A DNA stretch of 64,000 nt, taken from the NCBI RefSeq assembly GCF_037975245.1, contig NC_092579.1, forward strand, positions 14,368,678 through 14,432,677, given 5' to 3'. This stretch comes from Apostichopus japonicus (lineage: Eukaryota; Echinodermata; Holothuroidea; Aspidochirotida; Stichopodidae). Below the pieces are notes generated by a model. The model searched no databases, was not told where the DNA came from, and was given only the letters and a program-made list of their open reading frames with translations. The translations under genes were made by a program, and so were the position numbers. Below are positions 35,890 through 47,032 of this stretch, piece by piece. Position 1 is the first letter of the stretch; each line of letters begins with the position of its first letter.

Positions 35890-38662
35890 CTGGATAACAA
35901 TACAAAGAACGGAGCTAGAAAAAATCATATGGTACGCCATATAGCAGAAACATTAAAACCAATGTGGGTGCGCAGTTTCTGAAACTCGTAGACAAGCATT
36001 TCCCTTGTGATCATGCCTTGCGCAAGATATTTGACAAGAACAACGTGCATCAAAATTTGCTACAGCTGTATGGAGTATGCTGCAAAAATAATAGCAGCCG
36101 CAATAACAAGATCATATCGTAAGCAAACCCGAAGACCAGGGAAAAAACTTGCAACTGCAGAAAAAAAAGAGCGACTGTCCCCTGTCCGGGGAATGTCTCG
36201 CCAGCGATATAATCTACAAAGCAAAAGTCACTACTTGTCAAGAGACAGCCGTATATATCGGTCTAGCTAGTGGAAGCTTCAAGGCAAGGTACAACTTGGT
36301 ATAGGACTTGTTATTGGCTTGAACTTTGCAACTGCTCAAAGTTATACATCAAAATCAAAGTCAATCAAAATCAAATGTAAATTAAAAGTGAAATGTACAG
36401 ATCTTTTATTTCTCAATTTCTGATGCATTGTTCAGTTTAAAGTCGAAAAACTTGTAAATATGATTGAAATTATATTAAAAGAATGGCAACTACACAATAT
36501 ATTGCATTCAATTTCTGATAAACAAACGGGAGGTAAATTCAGGCGTAGAGCGATAATTCGGTTAGTATATAATTAAAGATTGCAAATGCCAGCCTCTTCC
36601 TATATATCATGAAACACCCAAATGATGATAGGGTGAAGGAGGATTTAAATGTAATTTACTTTTCATTTTGCCCTTGAAATTGGATAAACTCCAGAAACCT
36701 ACACTACCAAGTGAGTAACCAATTAAGGAGCAAGATGAAACTTAACAGTGTCATTTCCCACCTTCCCTAAGTGAAAAAGTATGTGCGTTCATTTTGTACA
36801 CATTCTCACGTTGTATTATAAACAGGTTAATGTTGAGTCGTTGTATTGGTATAGTTCGTTGCCACTTACACCGGTTACTTGAAACCATGATTGGTCTCCC
36901 AAGACTCACTACCTTACCCCCACCCTCACGTGTAATGATCTGGATCCTGCCATTGGCTCACAACTCTGACTTGATTTCCTTCAAGGGACTTTCCTATACA
37001 AACAACGATTATAAAATTTCTCTTATTATTTTTCCAGTGTTCCCTTCATGAGGTAGAGCTAAGCTCACGCCCAAAAATGAAGGAATAGCAATGACTGCTT
37101 TTTGTGAAATCCGGACTTAACTCTAGTTACCAATTTCATGTTTTCCACGCAATATTTCAATATTACATTCAAAATTTCAAGTCAAGACAACAACAACAAA
37201 AACAATGTAAAAGATTTTTTTTAAAAACATGTAAGATATCTTCAATTCATGAATGAAGTGAAACAGCTTGCCATACGTGCATACAAAAGCGTTGAAAGTG
37301 AAAGCGTGGAAGGTTGGAGCATTCTGGGCACATGACTTTTCATTACGAACAAGATCTTTTTCACCCCAATAGTTATTATATCTAACTCTAATTAACTCTA
37401 AGTTACTTTCGTCATCCTCCTGTGAAAAACTTTCTGCACCTTCACTAAATGTATTGTTAATAAAACTCTAAAGATTGGAATATGAATTATTACAGCATTA
37501 AAAAAGTGGCCAATACGCAGATTAGTAAACCAAGTGCCGGAATACATCATGATAAGGCAGCAAGCTGTTTTTGTAAGGTACATAGGTCCACAATTACATT
37601 AACACACTTCCCTGTGTAATGATTGGTGCCTTCATTCGTAATATTTAATAGAAAAGATATGACATTACGTTTCATTTTGTATAAATTTTGCTTCTTTGAC
37701 ACCTCTTTCGATCAATTTCTTTTACAACTATTAAGCTGTTATTGTTGTAATAAAGCTGTCTTCGCGTCCTCAGGTTGTTGAATGATGTATATTTCTATTA
37801 AATATACCCACTTGTGATCGGTAGTAACTCGGCTTTACACTTCACAAAGACAGTTAACACAGTAACAGGCAATCAAATCATTAATACTTCGTTTTTATAT
37901 ATCATAATCCGTAAATTTTTTCCACTTAGTGTCTCCAACTTCCAATAGAAAGTCAAATTATTGAACATGAAAAGTCACAAGTTCATTGGACCTACAAAAG
38001 ATATGTATTTAATGTGTGGAACTGTCTTCAACACATTGTTAATAAAATTCCAAAGTAAAAAGTCAGTGATTACTATATATATCACTTAAATTGGAAAAAA
38101 AGTCGCAATTTCGAGAGAAGTTCCACGAAAAGGAATCGACCATATTTACATGTAGAAAATAAATGTATAGTTTCCCATTAGATGAAATGTTAACATGTTC
38201 GTTTACTTCAACTCACCAATACTATGTACAATTTTTAATTACCGGCAATACCAGATGGCGACAACTTTAAGTCACGAACTAATTTACTTGCTACAGATTT
38301 ATAAACTGTATTCGACAGCAGTTTGTAACTCTCATGAGCCGTTGGACGCTGTTCCATTGCCCCTACTTCTGCACGATTCAAGACCCCTGAGGAAGTACCA
38401 GAACTGTAAGAGGAAGATACTTTTACCCACAATCTTGCAAATATTGCATGTTCAATTTGAACGGTTCCTCCAAAACTGTGACAACTACTTAACACAAAAT
38501 TAATGCAGTCATACTAGATTCTGCATCATTAAACTTGAGAGTACGACACAATAGCTTTGGGTTTGCCATGTAGCTAATTAGTGGTAAGCAAAACTTTACA
38601 GTATTGTCAACGAATGTAAAATCCAACCGGTTTAATCATTTCAGATGTGGCTGTCATTGGTT
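35890..38662. repeat. T upstream segment, W module and A 3' flank
   Basis: The segment 35890-36430 is a diverged T upstream segment. The segment 36430-38175 is a W module with a stop-containing type C cassette (37491-37670). The segment 38180-38662 is the A 3' flank, attached by the same AAATG junction as at 7136. No intact gene. Confidence 0.65.
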
Positions 38663-39907
38663 TTAATTCATCACAACATACTGAGTATCTGTTGCATCCT
38701 TCTGACTTGGAACGAGGTAGCATTCATTGTCGTAGATGAATTATAAATCCCCTGGAATCTCTATGTGTTCTTCGTCCTCTTTTTCCTTGTATGTGATCTG
38801 TTGATAATGTTCTGGAGATTCGTCAGGTTGGTGTTCATTTCCCGACACATTCAGTTCGTATTGATTTTGTGAGTTTATTAATGATTTCTTTGTCTCGTAA
38901 CAACAATAAATCATTAAACAAAGGACAACGACAACAAAAGCAAAGAAGAATGCGAAATATAAGTATGATACCAAGTCCATCTGTGATCCTGAAATGGAAG
39001 CTTGCAGAAACAGAACTGCTTTTGCATCCGCGGACTGATTTCTTATGAGGCCGAGGCACTCAAAATAAATCGTTATATTATTGATAAGTATGGGAGTATA
39101 CAGACGGAAATTCAAGCGATCGTAGTTAACTAGCAACGAAATACTGCTTTTTGGAACCTCCGATGTAATTTTCCAAGTTACATTATCTAGAGGTCCTGCG
39201 TTACTTGAGCAGGTGAAAGTAATGTTACCTGAGTCAATCATGGTATACATTGATGGTGATATCATTACTTGAAGCTATTCCAAAAACAAAATTGGTGGAA
39301 ATGAACAAAAATCTTCAAAGGGTGACAGGTTCATTGATGACGAAACTTCCTGACGAACAATGCATGAAATGTTCGTATTATTAAAATGTTCAGAGGGTAC
39401 AAATGAAATCGATTTCTCGAGAATATTTTCAGATTTCGAAAAAGTAGAGTTCACTGAAAAATTGTTAGAAAAGTGGTTAAAAAATTAGGCTCTTGTCGTC
39501 CAACGTCGTAAATATTACACCGTAAGACAACTGTGTTATTGATTACAACATCTGGAAAGAAAGAGAGTTTCTGTGAACTTGAACAGACGGGTTTTGAGGG
39601 TATGTAATTGACCACTACGGTGAAAGATTGCAGGTCAAACGGTGTCAGTTTTACAAAGCTGTATTCACCAGCTTCATTTCTAGAAATGTTCTTTATAACT
39701 AGTGTATGATTCCACCCAGATTGACTGACTGTAAACCAGTAATCATATTTCATCGGAGCCATTACTCTTATACACCAGATTCACATCATCACCTTCCATG
39801 ACAATGTATTCGTTGATAGCAGTCGTGGTTGTAGCGTTTTGAAAGAACAACAAGATTGACAGAGAAAAGCATTTTTTTATACTTCTAAAACTAAACTAGT
39901 TTTCCAT
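38663..39907 (-). pseudogene. A4: heavily decayed type A pseudogene
   Basis: The start codon context is kept (39905-39907) but codon 4 is TAG (39896-39898). About 66 bases are deleted in domain 1 near 39756, a one-base deletion shifts the frame near 39478 in domain 2, Glu before LQVM is TAG (39275-39277), and a tail Gln is TAA at 38741. Domain 3 begins with B-like PSMYTM and continues as A-like, and the tail has QYELNV. Both traits are shared with the hybrid gene at 45171. It is therefore related to the source, or a product, of that recombination. Confidence 0.88.
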
Positions 39908-41400
39908 GTCTTTGCTATATATTATTATTGTAGTGTTTTATTCAATTGTATCTAATTCCTTTATATTCGCTTCCACTGTTGACTTTGACACTTTTGCGCT
40001 CAGAGGTGAACTTAATCGGATGTAATCGCACAATCCCTTTCAGTTGATAGAACCATATCAAGAGTTTAGTAAGGTATCTGTATACGTAATCCGTTCATTA
40101 TTTGCAAGAGATTTCCTTTTAGAAAGAACAGACTTTAGAAGATAAATTTATTCTTCCTAATGAATGATTTCTTCACGGAAAACAGATCTTGCACTGATGG
40201 TAGAGAGACTTCAAGGTAGAAGATCCTCAGTTGTTAAACAATATGACAAAATGTGTAACAGTTGTTTTTAATAATTTTGTATCCCTTTGGTTATTACACT
40301 GGTAACAGCCCACCACAACTTAGATAAAGTGACTGATAACAAGAAAATATAGACAGATGTAAAACCGACACACTTCTTTGTTTCAATTCACTGTGCAGTG
40401 CCCCAATCATGCAAAAAGAATGATCGATCCGTAAGATTTGCTTCCACCTGTTGACTTTGACAAGTTTCTAACATTTTTTTTGTATAATTTTGTATCCTTT
40501 TTGTTAGTGCACTGGTAACAGATCGCCACAACTTAGATAAAGTTACTTATAACAAGAAAATATAACAGATGAAAAACAGACACACTTCCTTGTTTCAATT
40601 AATATCATTAATATCCGAAGAACCATTGAGTGCAACCTCATAACGAAAGTTACTGATCAGTTCAGAAAGATAAACAAGGGCTTTTTGTTTGGTTCACAGG
40701 TCAGATATCACCCGCTTAGTATATCACATGTATATCGCCATTAGGTAGTTCTCATGCCAAAGAGCAGTAAGTTACCATTTTATATTTGACGGTCAACACA
40801 AAATAATTCAATCGAATCCTTATACGTTTAAAGCATCGGCTAGGGCGTAGGAACATTTGCTGCGAACATCAATGAAACATTGGGGCAATGGTGGCTCCAT
40901 AGCCTTGCCTGGCTCAAAAAGATCGCATCACAGGTAGCAGCAATGGACGGTTATATTTCAATAAGTGATAGAATTAATCTAATATAACTGAAACCTGTTA
41001 AGTAGGTGGTCACCCCATTTGAAGTACACTTAGCCATAGAATTATTTCCGGGTGTGAAAGACAGTAGAGAATTACACTTGGGTGATTAATCCGGAAAGTG
41101 TTAAAAACTGATTTAAGTGAAACTTTTTTACACTCTTGTAGAATTTCCCCTGCCATCAGTATATTAAAATATCGTACTGGTTCTTAGCCCGGATCTGATA
41201 ATCGGTCTTATCTATTTTGTGTTATTAATACACGTTTGGCATCCCAACACTTAATTTTCGGCAAACGTCCGATCAGCTAAGGGGCAATAGCCAACTCATT
41301 TTATTTGAGATCTTGCGAACCAAGTTAATCCGAGAGAATCTCGAGGATCAATTTAGGCAACGTGGGTTCGCGAGAGCTCCATCATACAGCCTATGCAGAA
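39908..41400. repeat. Diverged A-upstream module
   Basis: It is related to the other A-upstream modules but has many more substitutions and indels. The hairpin arms are at 41312-41374 with one mismatch. A ~100-base stretch around 40300-40360 is partly repeated at 40480-40560. The match ends near 41400. This is the oldest-looking unit in the array, consistent with the decayed A4. Confidence 0.6.
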
Positions 41401-42935
41401 ATACCTCTAAAATATAACTGTTTATAAAGGAAACAGTCATATATTTAACGAACGAATATACTAAACTATACCATATTTGCGATTTCTTGTGCAAAACACA
41501 TTAACGGACGAACGGACGAGTCAAAAAGAGGTATTATTTTGAAACGCGTTGTTATGTGAGCATCACTGGCACGTGCACATGATGGGGGTTATGAGCCAAC
41601 TGAAAAGCCTCTAGTCTATAAGTTGAGGCATTTTCAGATAGGCCTATCATTACACAACAACTGCATCTGAAATAAGAGGAAGAAAGACTTGGGATAGTCC
41701 TTAAGAGTTGGAGTTCAACATGTATGGTTTCTTTTCTGTTTGAGAGGGGGGTGGTTCAAATTTCTAAGGAGGTCCTTTTTGCGACCACAATTTTGGGGGT
41801 CCGACGGTGGTGAAAGTTTGTTTTGATTTTTCAAGATTCGACTGGGGAAAAGGAGGGTGGGGGGGGGATTCGTGGAATATAACGCTCGCCACCATGCACC
41901 CCGATATGCTGCTACCGTACTTAGATATTCCGTCATAGTGAAATCTTGTTTCTACCTCCTTGTTAAACTCATCATAAAGTTAAACAAAATACAACAAACT
42001 GACTTTAAAATTGTCTGGATACGGCCAATTGGCGTTCGATTTAGCACCTTAGCATATAACCATAAGTACCCGGTATAGCATAGTTAAAAGTACAACGAGT
42101 TGACAACCCACTCGTGTATGCTGCTGAAAATTTCGAACTTGCGGTACGGCACCTCTCCTTACGAATCCACCCAGTTGGAAAATATGATTCCAGTTGAAAT
42201 ACTATGATTGTACACCCCTCTAATCACGTCTCCCTAGCAACGTCCCTTCTGCACGGGGTTCAAAAACAAGCGGCGAACAATTTTATGCTACAAATATCTG
42301 ACAAAATTGTCCGATAATTTGATTGGCTATTAACGGTGGAAGGAACTTTTACAACTTCGTTGTGGCGTCTTCCGTATTCATTGTGCACAAAATTCATATT
42401 CAACTCCGAAAACTGGAAACGTTGTTTTAATGTGTAAAAGAGCGTAATTTTTGAACGATGGGCTCCCATATACAAATCGTGTAAGAGCGCTTCAAGACTT
42501 AAAGGGTGTGAAGACTCGCGCAAAAAGAAACGTCTAATGCCGGTAATCTGACCTAGTTTCGAATGAGGTGTAGCAGAAGTGTTAGACACCACCATCGATC
42601 CCAGAAAATACACACACAGCTTGCTACCGTCGGTAATTAGGCACTAGTGTACAGTCAGTACATACAGCTGCGGTCTATACCCAGATCACAGTGTACACAC
42701 GATACAGTTATTGACATCTAAGTTCCAGCTAAATATAACAAGGTATCACGTTTCATTACTGTCTGCATTTTGTAGCGACAAGAGAAAAACTTCACTTGCA
42801 GGCAACGGAAAGTAAACTTTTTAAAGATGGCGGCACGCTGTTTGGGGCGAGTTTTTAATGCCTTTAATCACTGAAAGTTAGCTAAGGTTTTGTTTTCTGC
42901 TTACCTGGAGTGCATGTTTTGTTATGTACCTCTCC

Positions 42936-43127
42936 TTAGTTTCTCAAGTTTTGGATTACGAACTCCCGATTTACTTCAATATGTTTTTGTATTACTGACT
43001 TGCATGAACCCAATATTTTATCTTTTGCCTGACAAAACAGTTTCTGAATAAAAGTCCGTAATTGTTCAGCTGTAAGCCCCTCTGAGATTCGTTGAACGAA
43101 ATTGGGGCCTGAGTTAATATTGAATAA
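42936..43127 (-). CDS. Possible terminal exon of an unrelated gene
   Basis: After an acceptor-like TTAACTCAG on the minus strand the frame reads about 57 residues with protein-like composition (VQRISEGLTAEQLRTFIQKL, then Lys-rich helices, ending VIQNLRN and a stop). The whole open frame extends to 43217 with an ATG. A donor-like CAGGTAAGC follows about 20-30 bases after the stop. I do not recognise the protein. It is not repeated elsewhere in the window, so duplication cannot test it. Confidence 0.25.
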   Translation of the reverse strand, partial: LFNINSGPNFVQRISEGLTAEQLRTFIQKLFCQAKDKILGSCKSVIQKHIEVNREFVIQNLRN

Positions 43128-43693
43128 CGCTAAATGTTGATAGTATAGTATTGTGTTGCAGACCGTAGAAATAGTTGTGTATGTCTGGTAAGGAACATTA
43201 TACACTAATGTATACAACTTTGTACTTTATAGTGGAATCCAGATTGATCAACATATTTCACAGTTGGTGTATATCTGACAGGTCCTAGCCTGTATGTTAA
43301 TATTCTATTGATCACGTTGTTTTCTTCCATCTATTTGCTTGCGACCCATCATTATGGCCCCTGGAACAGATCATTTGACCCAAGGGTGGACACGACCCTG
43401 ACTACTAGGAGCGGAGATTGGAAACTCCAGAGATTACAGCTGATGTCAATCAAAGTTATCATTTTAATTGTTTAACTTCCTACCTTAACATATATTAAAA
43501 CTACACATTATTATATGCAGAGTATTCAGAGCAACAGGTAAAGATCATATGAAACATAAATTCTCGAAAATATTAACTTTATCTAAATTTCCGTCCTTTG
43601 ATCAAGACAACCGTGATCTACGTATCGTAGTCTACGTAGATACCTGGAAGCAAACTATCTGCGAAAATATCTTTCAAAACTATTTGCAAAAGC

Positions 43694-44079
43694 TAGAATA
43701 GACAGTTAACTCATGTGATTTGACACTGTAATGTGACAATCTCGTGATACTTTGCCAACTTCAGGTGATAGTGGCAATCCTGAGTAGTGCTCATGCTAGC
43801 TTGAGCGGTAGTTCATCGTGGGAGACTTGGATCTGTTCCGGATCTACAGGAAAATAGAACGACTAGTTTCCTAGATATAAAACAGATTAGAATAGACAGA
43901 TAACTCATGTGATTTGACACTGTAATGTGACAATCTCGTGATACTTTGCCAACTTCAGGTGATAGTGGCAATCTTGAGTAGTTCTCATGCTAGCTTGAGC
44001 GGTAGTTCATCGTGGGAGACTTGGATCTGTTCCGGATCTACATGAAAATAGAACGACTAGTTTCCTATTTAAAACAGAT
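43694..44079. repeat. 194-bp tandem duplication
   Basis: Two head-to-tail copies start TAGAATAGACAG at 43694 and 43888. They differ at a handful of sites, such as GTTAAC versus GATAAC, and by a short AGATAT deletion near the end of the second. No coding frame. Confidence 0.85.
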
Positions 44080-44635
44080 GTCCATGGTTCGTGTTTCGAT
44101 GCGTTTCGACGTTATCATACGATAACCGAAGTTGAATCCGACTGATGGATGACAGTTTAGCACGGTTTCACAATGCCAGGAAAGGATATCCGTATGTAAG
44201 GACAACTGGCCATGTTAAGTTTATATCATCAGCCAATATTAAATACAATATGTAATGCTTCAGTATCAGTTTATATAACAGAAATCGAAAATTAATATAT
44301 TAAAGGTCAATATCAGCATGTTTACGACAAAACGATCAGTGACATTGGCCGGTGCCATTTGTTTCAAAATTTCAGAATTGCTATCCACATATTATCATGA
44401 AAAATTATTATACTGCAATTTGATATCAGCCTATTGCACTTCGACTCAAAGAAGGTTCTTTTAGGTAAATTTGACAGAAATCGATCTATTCATCATTCGA
44501 AGTTAATAAAGAACAACCCGGTAGATTAGGTAACTTGGTAGTGGAATTATAGTAAAATGTAACAACGGTATAAGGTTAGAAATGAAACTTCACAGGGCTT
44601 AAGTATGTCATACGTTGTGATATATAATTTATGCA

Positions 44636-45170
44636 GTGTCACATTTACTTAAAAGTGCGGATCACAAAAGCAAAACGTTAGTGTTCCGTTGAAATGTTAA
44701 CATGTTCGTTTACTTCAATTCATCAATATTTTGTACAATTTTTAATTACCGGCAATACCAGATGGTAAAAAATTTAAGTCACGAACTAATTTACTTGCTA
44801 CAGAATTATCAACTGTATTCGACAGCAGTTTGTAACTATCATGAGTAGTTGGACGCTGTTCCATTGCCCCTACCTCTTGCCCGATTCAAGACCCTTGCGG
44901 AAATACCTGAACTGTAAGAGGAAGATGTGTTTACTCTCAATCTTGCAAATATTGCATGTTACATTTGAACGGTTCATAGAAATATGTGACAACTACTCAA
45001 CACAATATTAATGCAGTCATACTAGAATCTCCATCATTACACATTAGAGTACGACACAATAGCTTCGGGTTTGCCATGGAGCTAATTAGTGGTAAGCAAA
45101 ACTATACAGTATTGTCAACGAATGTAAAATCCAACCGGTTTAATAATTTCAGATGTGGCTGTCATTAGTT
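44636..45170. repeat. A 3' flank module of the hybrid gene
   Basis: This is the A-type 3' flank leading into the stop of the hybrid gene. It confirms that the 3' half of that gene and its downstream sequence are both of A origin. Confidence 0.7.
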
Positions 45171-46481
45171 TTAATTCTTCACAGCATACTGAGCATCTGT
45201 TGTATCCTTCTGACTTGGAACGAGGTAGCATTCTTTGTCGTAGATGAATTGTAAATCCCCTGGAATCTCTACGTGTTCTTCGTCCTCTTTTTCCTTGTAT
45301 GTGACCTGTTGATAATGTTCTGGAGATTCGTTAGGTTGGTGCTCATTTCCCGACACATTCAGTTCGTATTGATTTTGTGAGTTTATTAATGATTTCTTTG
45401 TCTCGTAACAACAATAAATCATTAAACAAAGGACAACGACAACAAAAGCAAAGAAGAATGCGAAATATAAGTATGATACCAAGTCCATCTGTGATCCTGA
45501 AATGGAAGCTTGCAGAAACAGAACTGCTTTTGCATCCGCGGACTGATTTCTTATGAGGCCGAGGCACTCAAAATAAATCGTTATATTATTGATAAATATG
45601 GGTGTATACAGACGGAAATTCAAGCGATCGTAGTTAACTAGCAACGAAAAACTGTTTTTTGGAACCTCCGATGTAATTTTCCAAGTTACATTATCTAGAG
45701 GTCCTGCGTTACTTGAGCAGGTGAAAGTAATGCTACCTGAGTCATTCATGGTATACATTGATGGTGATATCATTACTTGAAGCTCTTCCAAAAACAAGAT
45801 CGGTGGAAATGAACAACAATCTTCAAATGATGTAATGCTCATTGATGATGGAATATCCTGACGAACAATGCAGGAAATAAAGCTGTTGTTCATACGCACA
45901 GAGGGTAACATTGAGATGGATGCCTCAAGACCATTTCCGGATATGATCACACTAGAACTCACTAATGATCTGTTTTGAAATTGGAAGAAAAGTGTAGACT
46001 TTGGTCGTCCTATGTCACCAAGGCTGCACTGTAAAACGGCTGTCGCATTTGTCACATCATCTTTAAAGAAGATGAGCTTCTGGGAACTCGAGCAGATGGG
46101 ATCTGACGGTCTGTAGTTGACCAATACGGTCATAGATATTAATTTGAACGGTTTCTCCTGCATAAACCTGTATTCGCCAGCTTCGTTTCTAGAAATGTTC
46201 TTTACAATGAGTGTATGATTTCTTCCAGAATCACTAACTGTCGACGAATAGCCATATTTGTTTGGATTCCCTTCCAGGTGTCCGTTATTTATGATGGTAC
46301 TGTTTTCCCCTGTGTCTTTAAATATTATACCAAAGCCATCACTATGATACACCAGTCTTACATCCTCACCCTCCAGTGCAATATATTCGTTGGTAGGCGT
46401 AATGGCTACAGCGCAAGTAAAGCACAATAACACGAACATGTAGAAGTTATGTATACTTCCATAGATGAACAAGTTTTCCAT
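45171..46481 (-). CDS. B/A hybrid: type B ectodomain with type A domain 3 end, helix and tail
   Basis: This 436-codon single exon is intact. Residues 1 to about 274 are type B: signal peptide MENLFIYGS, cysteine-less domain 1, domain 2 with Cys130, 152, 204 and 223 plus an extra Cys222, and the first half of domain 3 with Cys255 and Trp267. From about residue 275 (EVPK onward) it is type A: SLLVNYDRL, Cys306, the FAFFFAFVVVVLCLMIYCC helix and the A tail with QYELNV, YQQV, YDKE and YLVP. The last motif is AQYAVK, so the YxxM methionine is lost. Upstream DNA is B-type and downstream DNA is A-type. The swap point is about 45660. It pairs B-type recognition with A-type signalling. Confidence 0.85.
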   Translation of the reverse strand: MENLFIYGSIHNFYMFVLLCFTCAVAITPTNEYIALEGEDVRLVYHSDGFGIIFKDTGENSTIINNGHLEGNPNKYGYSSTVSDSGRNHTLIVKNISRNEAGEYRFMQEKPFKLISMTVLVNYRPSDPICSSSQKLIFFKDDVTNATAVLQCSLGDIGRPKSTLFFQFQNRSLVSSSVIISGNGLEASISMLPSVRMNNSFISCIVRQDIPSSMSITSFEDCCSFPPILFLEELQVMISPSMYTMNDSGSITFTCSSNAGPLDNVTWKITSEVPKNSFSLLVNYDRLNFRLYTPIFINNITIYFECLGLIRNQSADAKAVLFLQASISGSQMDLVSYLYFAFFFAFVVVVLCLMIYCCYETKKSLINSQNQYELNVSGNEHQPNESPEHYQQVTYKEKEDEEHVEIPGDLQFIYDKECYLVPSQKDTTDAQYAVKN

Positions 46482-47032
46482 TTTTTACCACGGAATGATG
46501 AAAGGTATTTCAAGTTTGCATGTGATTTATCTTCTAAACCGCTGTGATTTTAGACGAGATGATAGTAACGCGATGTCTTGCCAGCTGATAAAAGCATTCA
46601 CAACGGAGATATGAATAATATATATTATATATATGTAGACAATTTACTTACAGTATTTGATAATGGATTCCTCTTCGAAGAACAGTTGAAACGTTTAATT
46701 TTTATAGTTTTCCAAAGCGCAATTATTTTCTCATATGGAACATATCGCTAGTTTATTAGTGGGACAGACATTAACAACTACAGGCCTAAGTACATATGAC
46801 ATCGACGTTCGTATTAACTAATATGTTAATTACCTTTATGACTATTAGAAAATTGTCATGATTATGTTTGTATACAATTAAGAATATACAATCAGTTTGC
46901 AAAGTTCACCAAATGAAGCCTTTACTAAAATTTAGTATTACAATTAAATGCCAATTATAATTGTGAAAGTGAAATGTTATTGATCACATGTGAAGTCCGT
47001 AGAGAAACTCTCAGATGTTACTGTCATTAGTT
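46482..47032. repeat. Short B-upstream spacer between the hybrid and A5
   Basis: This is a copy of the ~550-base spacer with CAGCTGATAAA at 46582-46592 and a TA-rich run. It runs into the A5 stop codon. No gene. Confidence 0.7.

Larger units (their letters stand above)
41400..44635. other. Unique spacer, no array sequence
   Basis: This is the main block without recognisable copies of the duplicated modules. It contains a G-rich tract (about 41855-41868), a YY1-like AAGATGGCGGC (42824-42834), a candidate exon (42936-43127) and a 194-bp tandem duplication (43694-44079). A 117-codon minus frame (42260-42613) is not recognisable. It may be the original single-copy sequence separating two halves of the cluster. 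Confidence 0.5.

Noticed and set aside
42260..42613. 117-codon minus frame in the unique spacer
   Set aside because: No recognisable motif, no splice context that convinced me, and no second copy to test conservation. It is mentioned only within the spacer entry.
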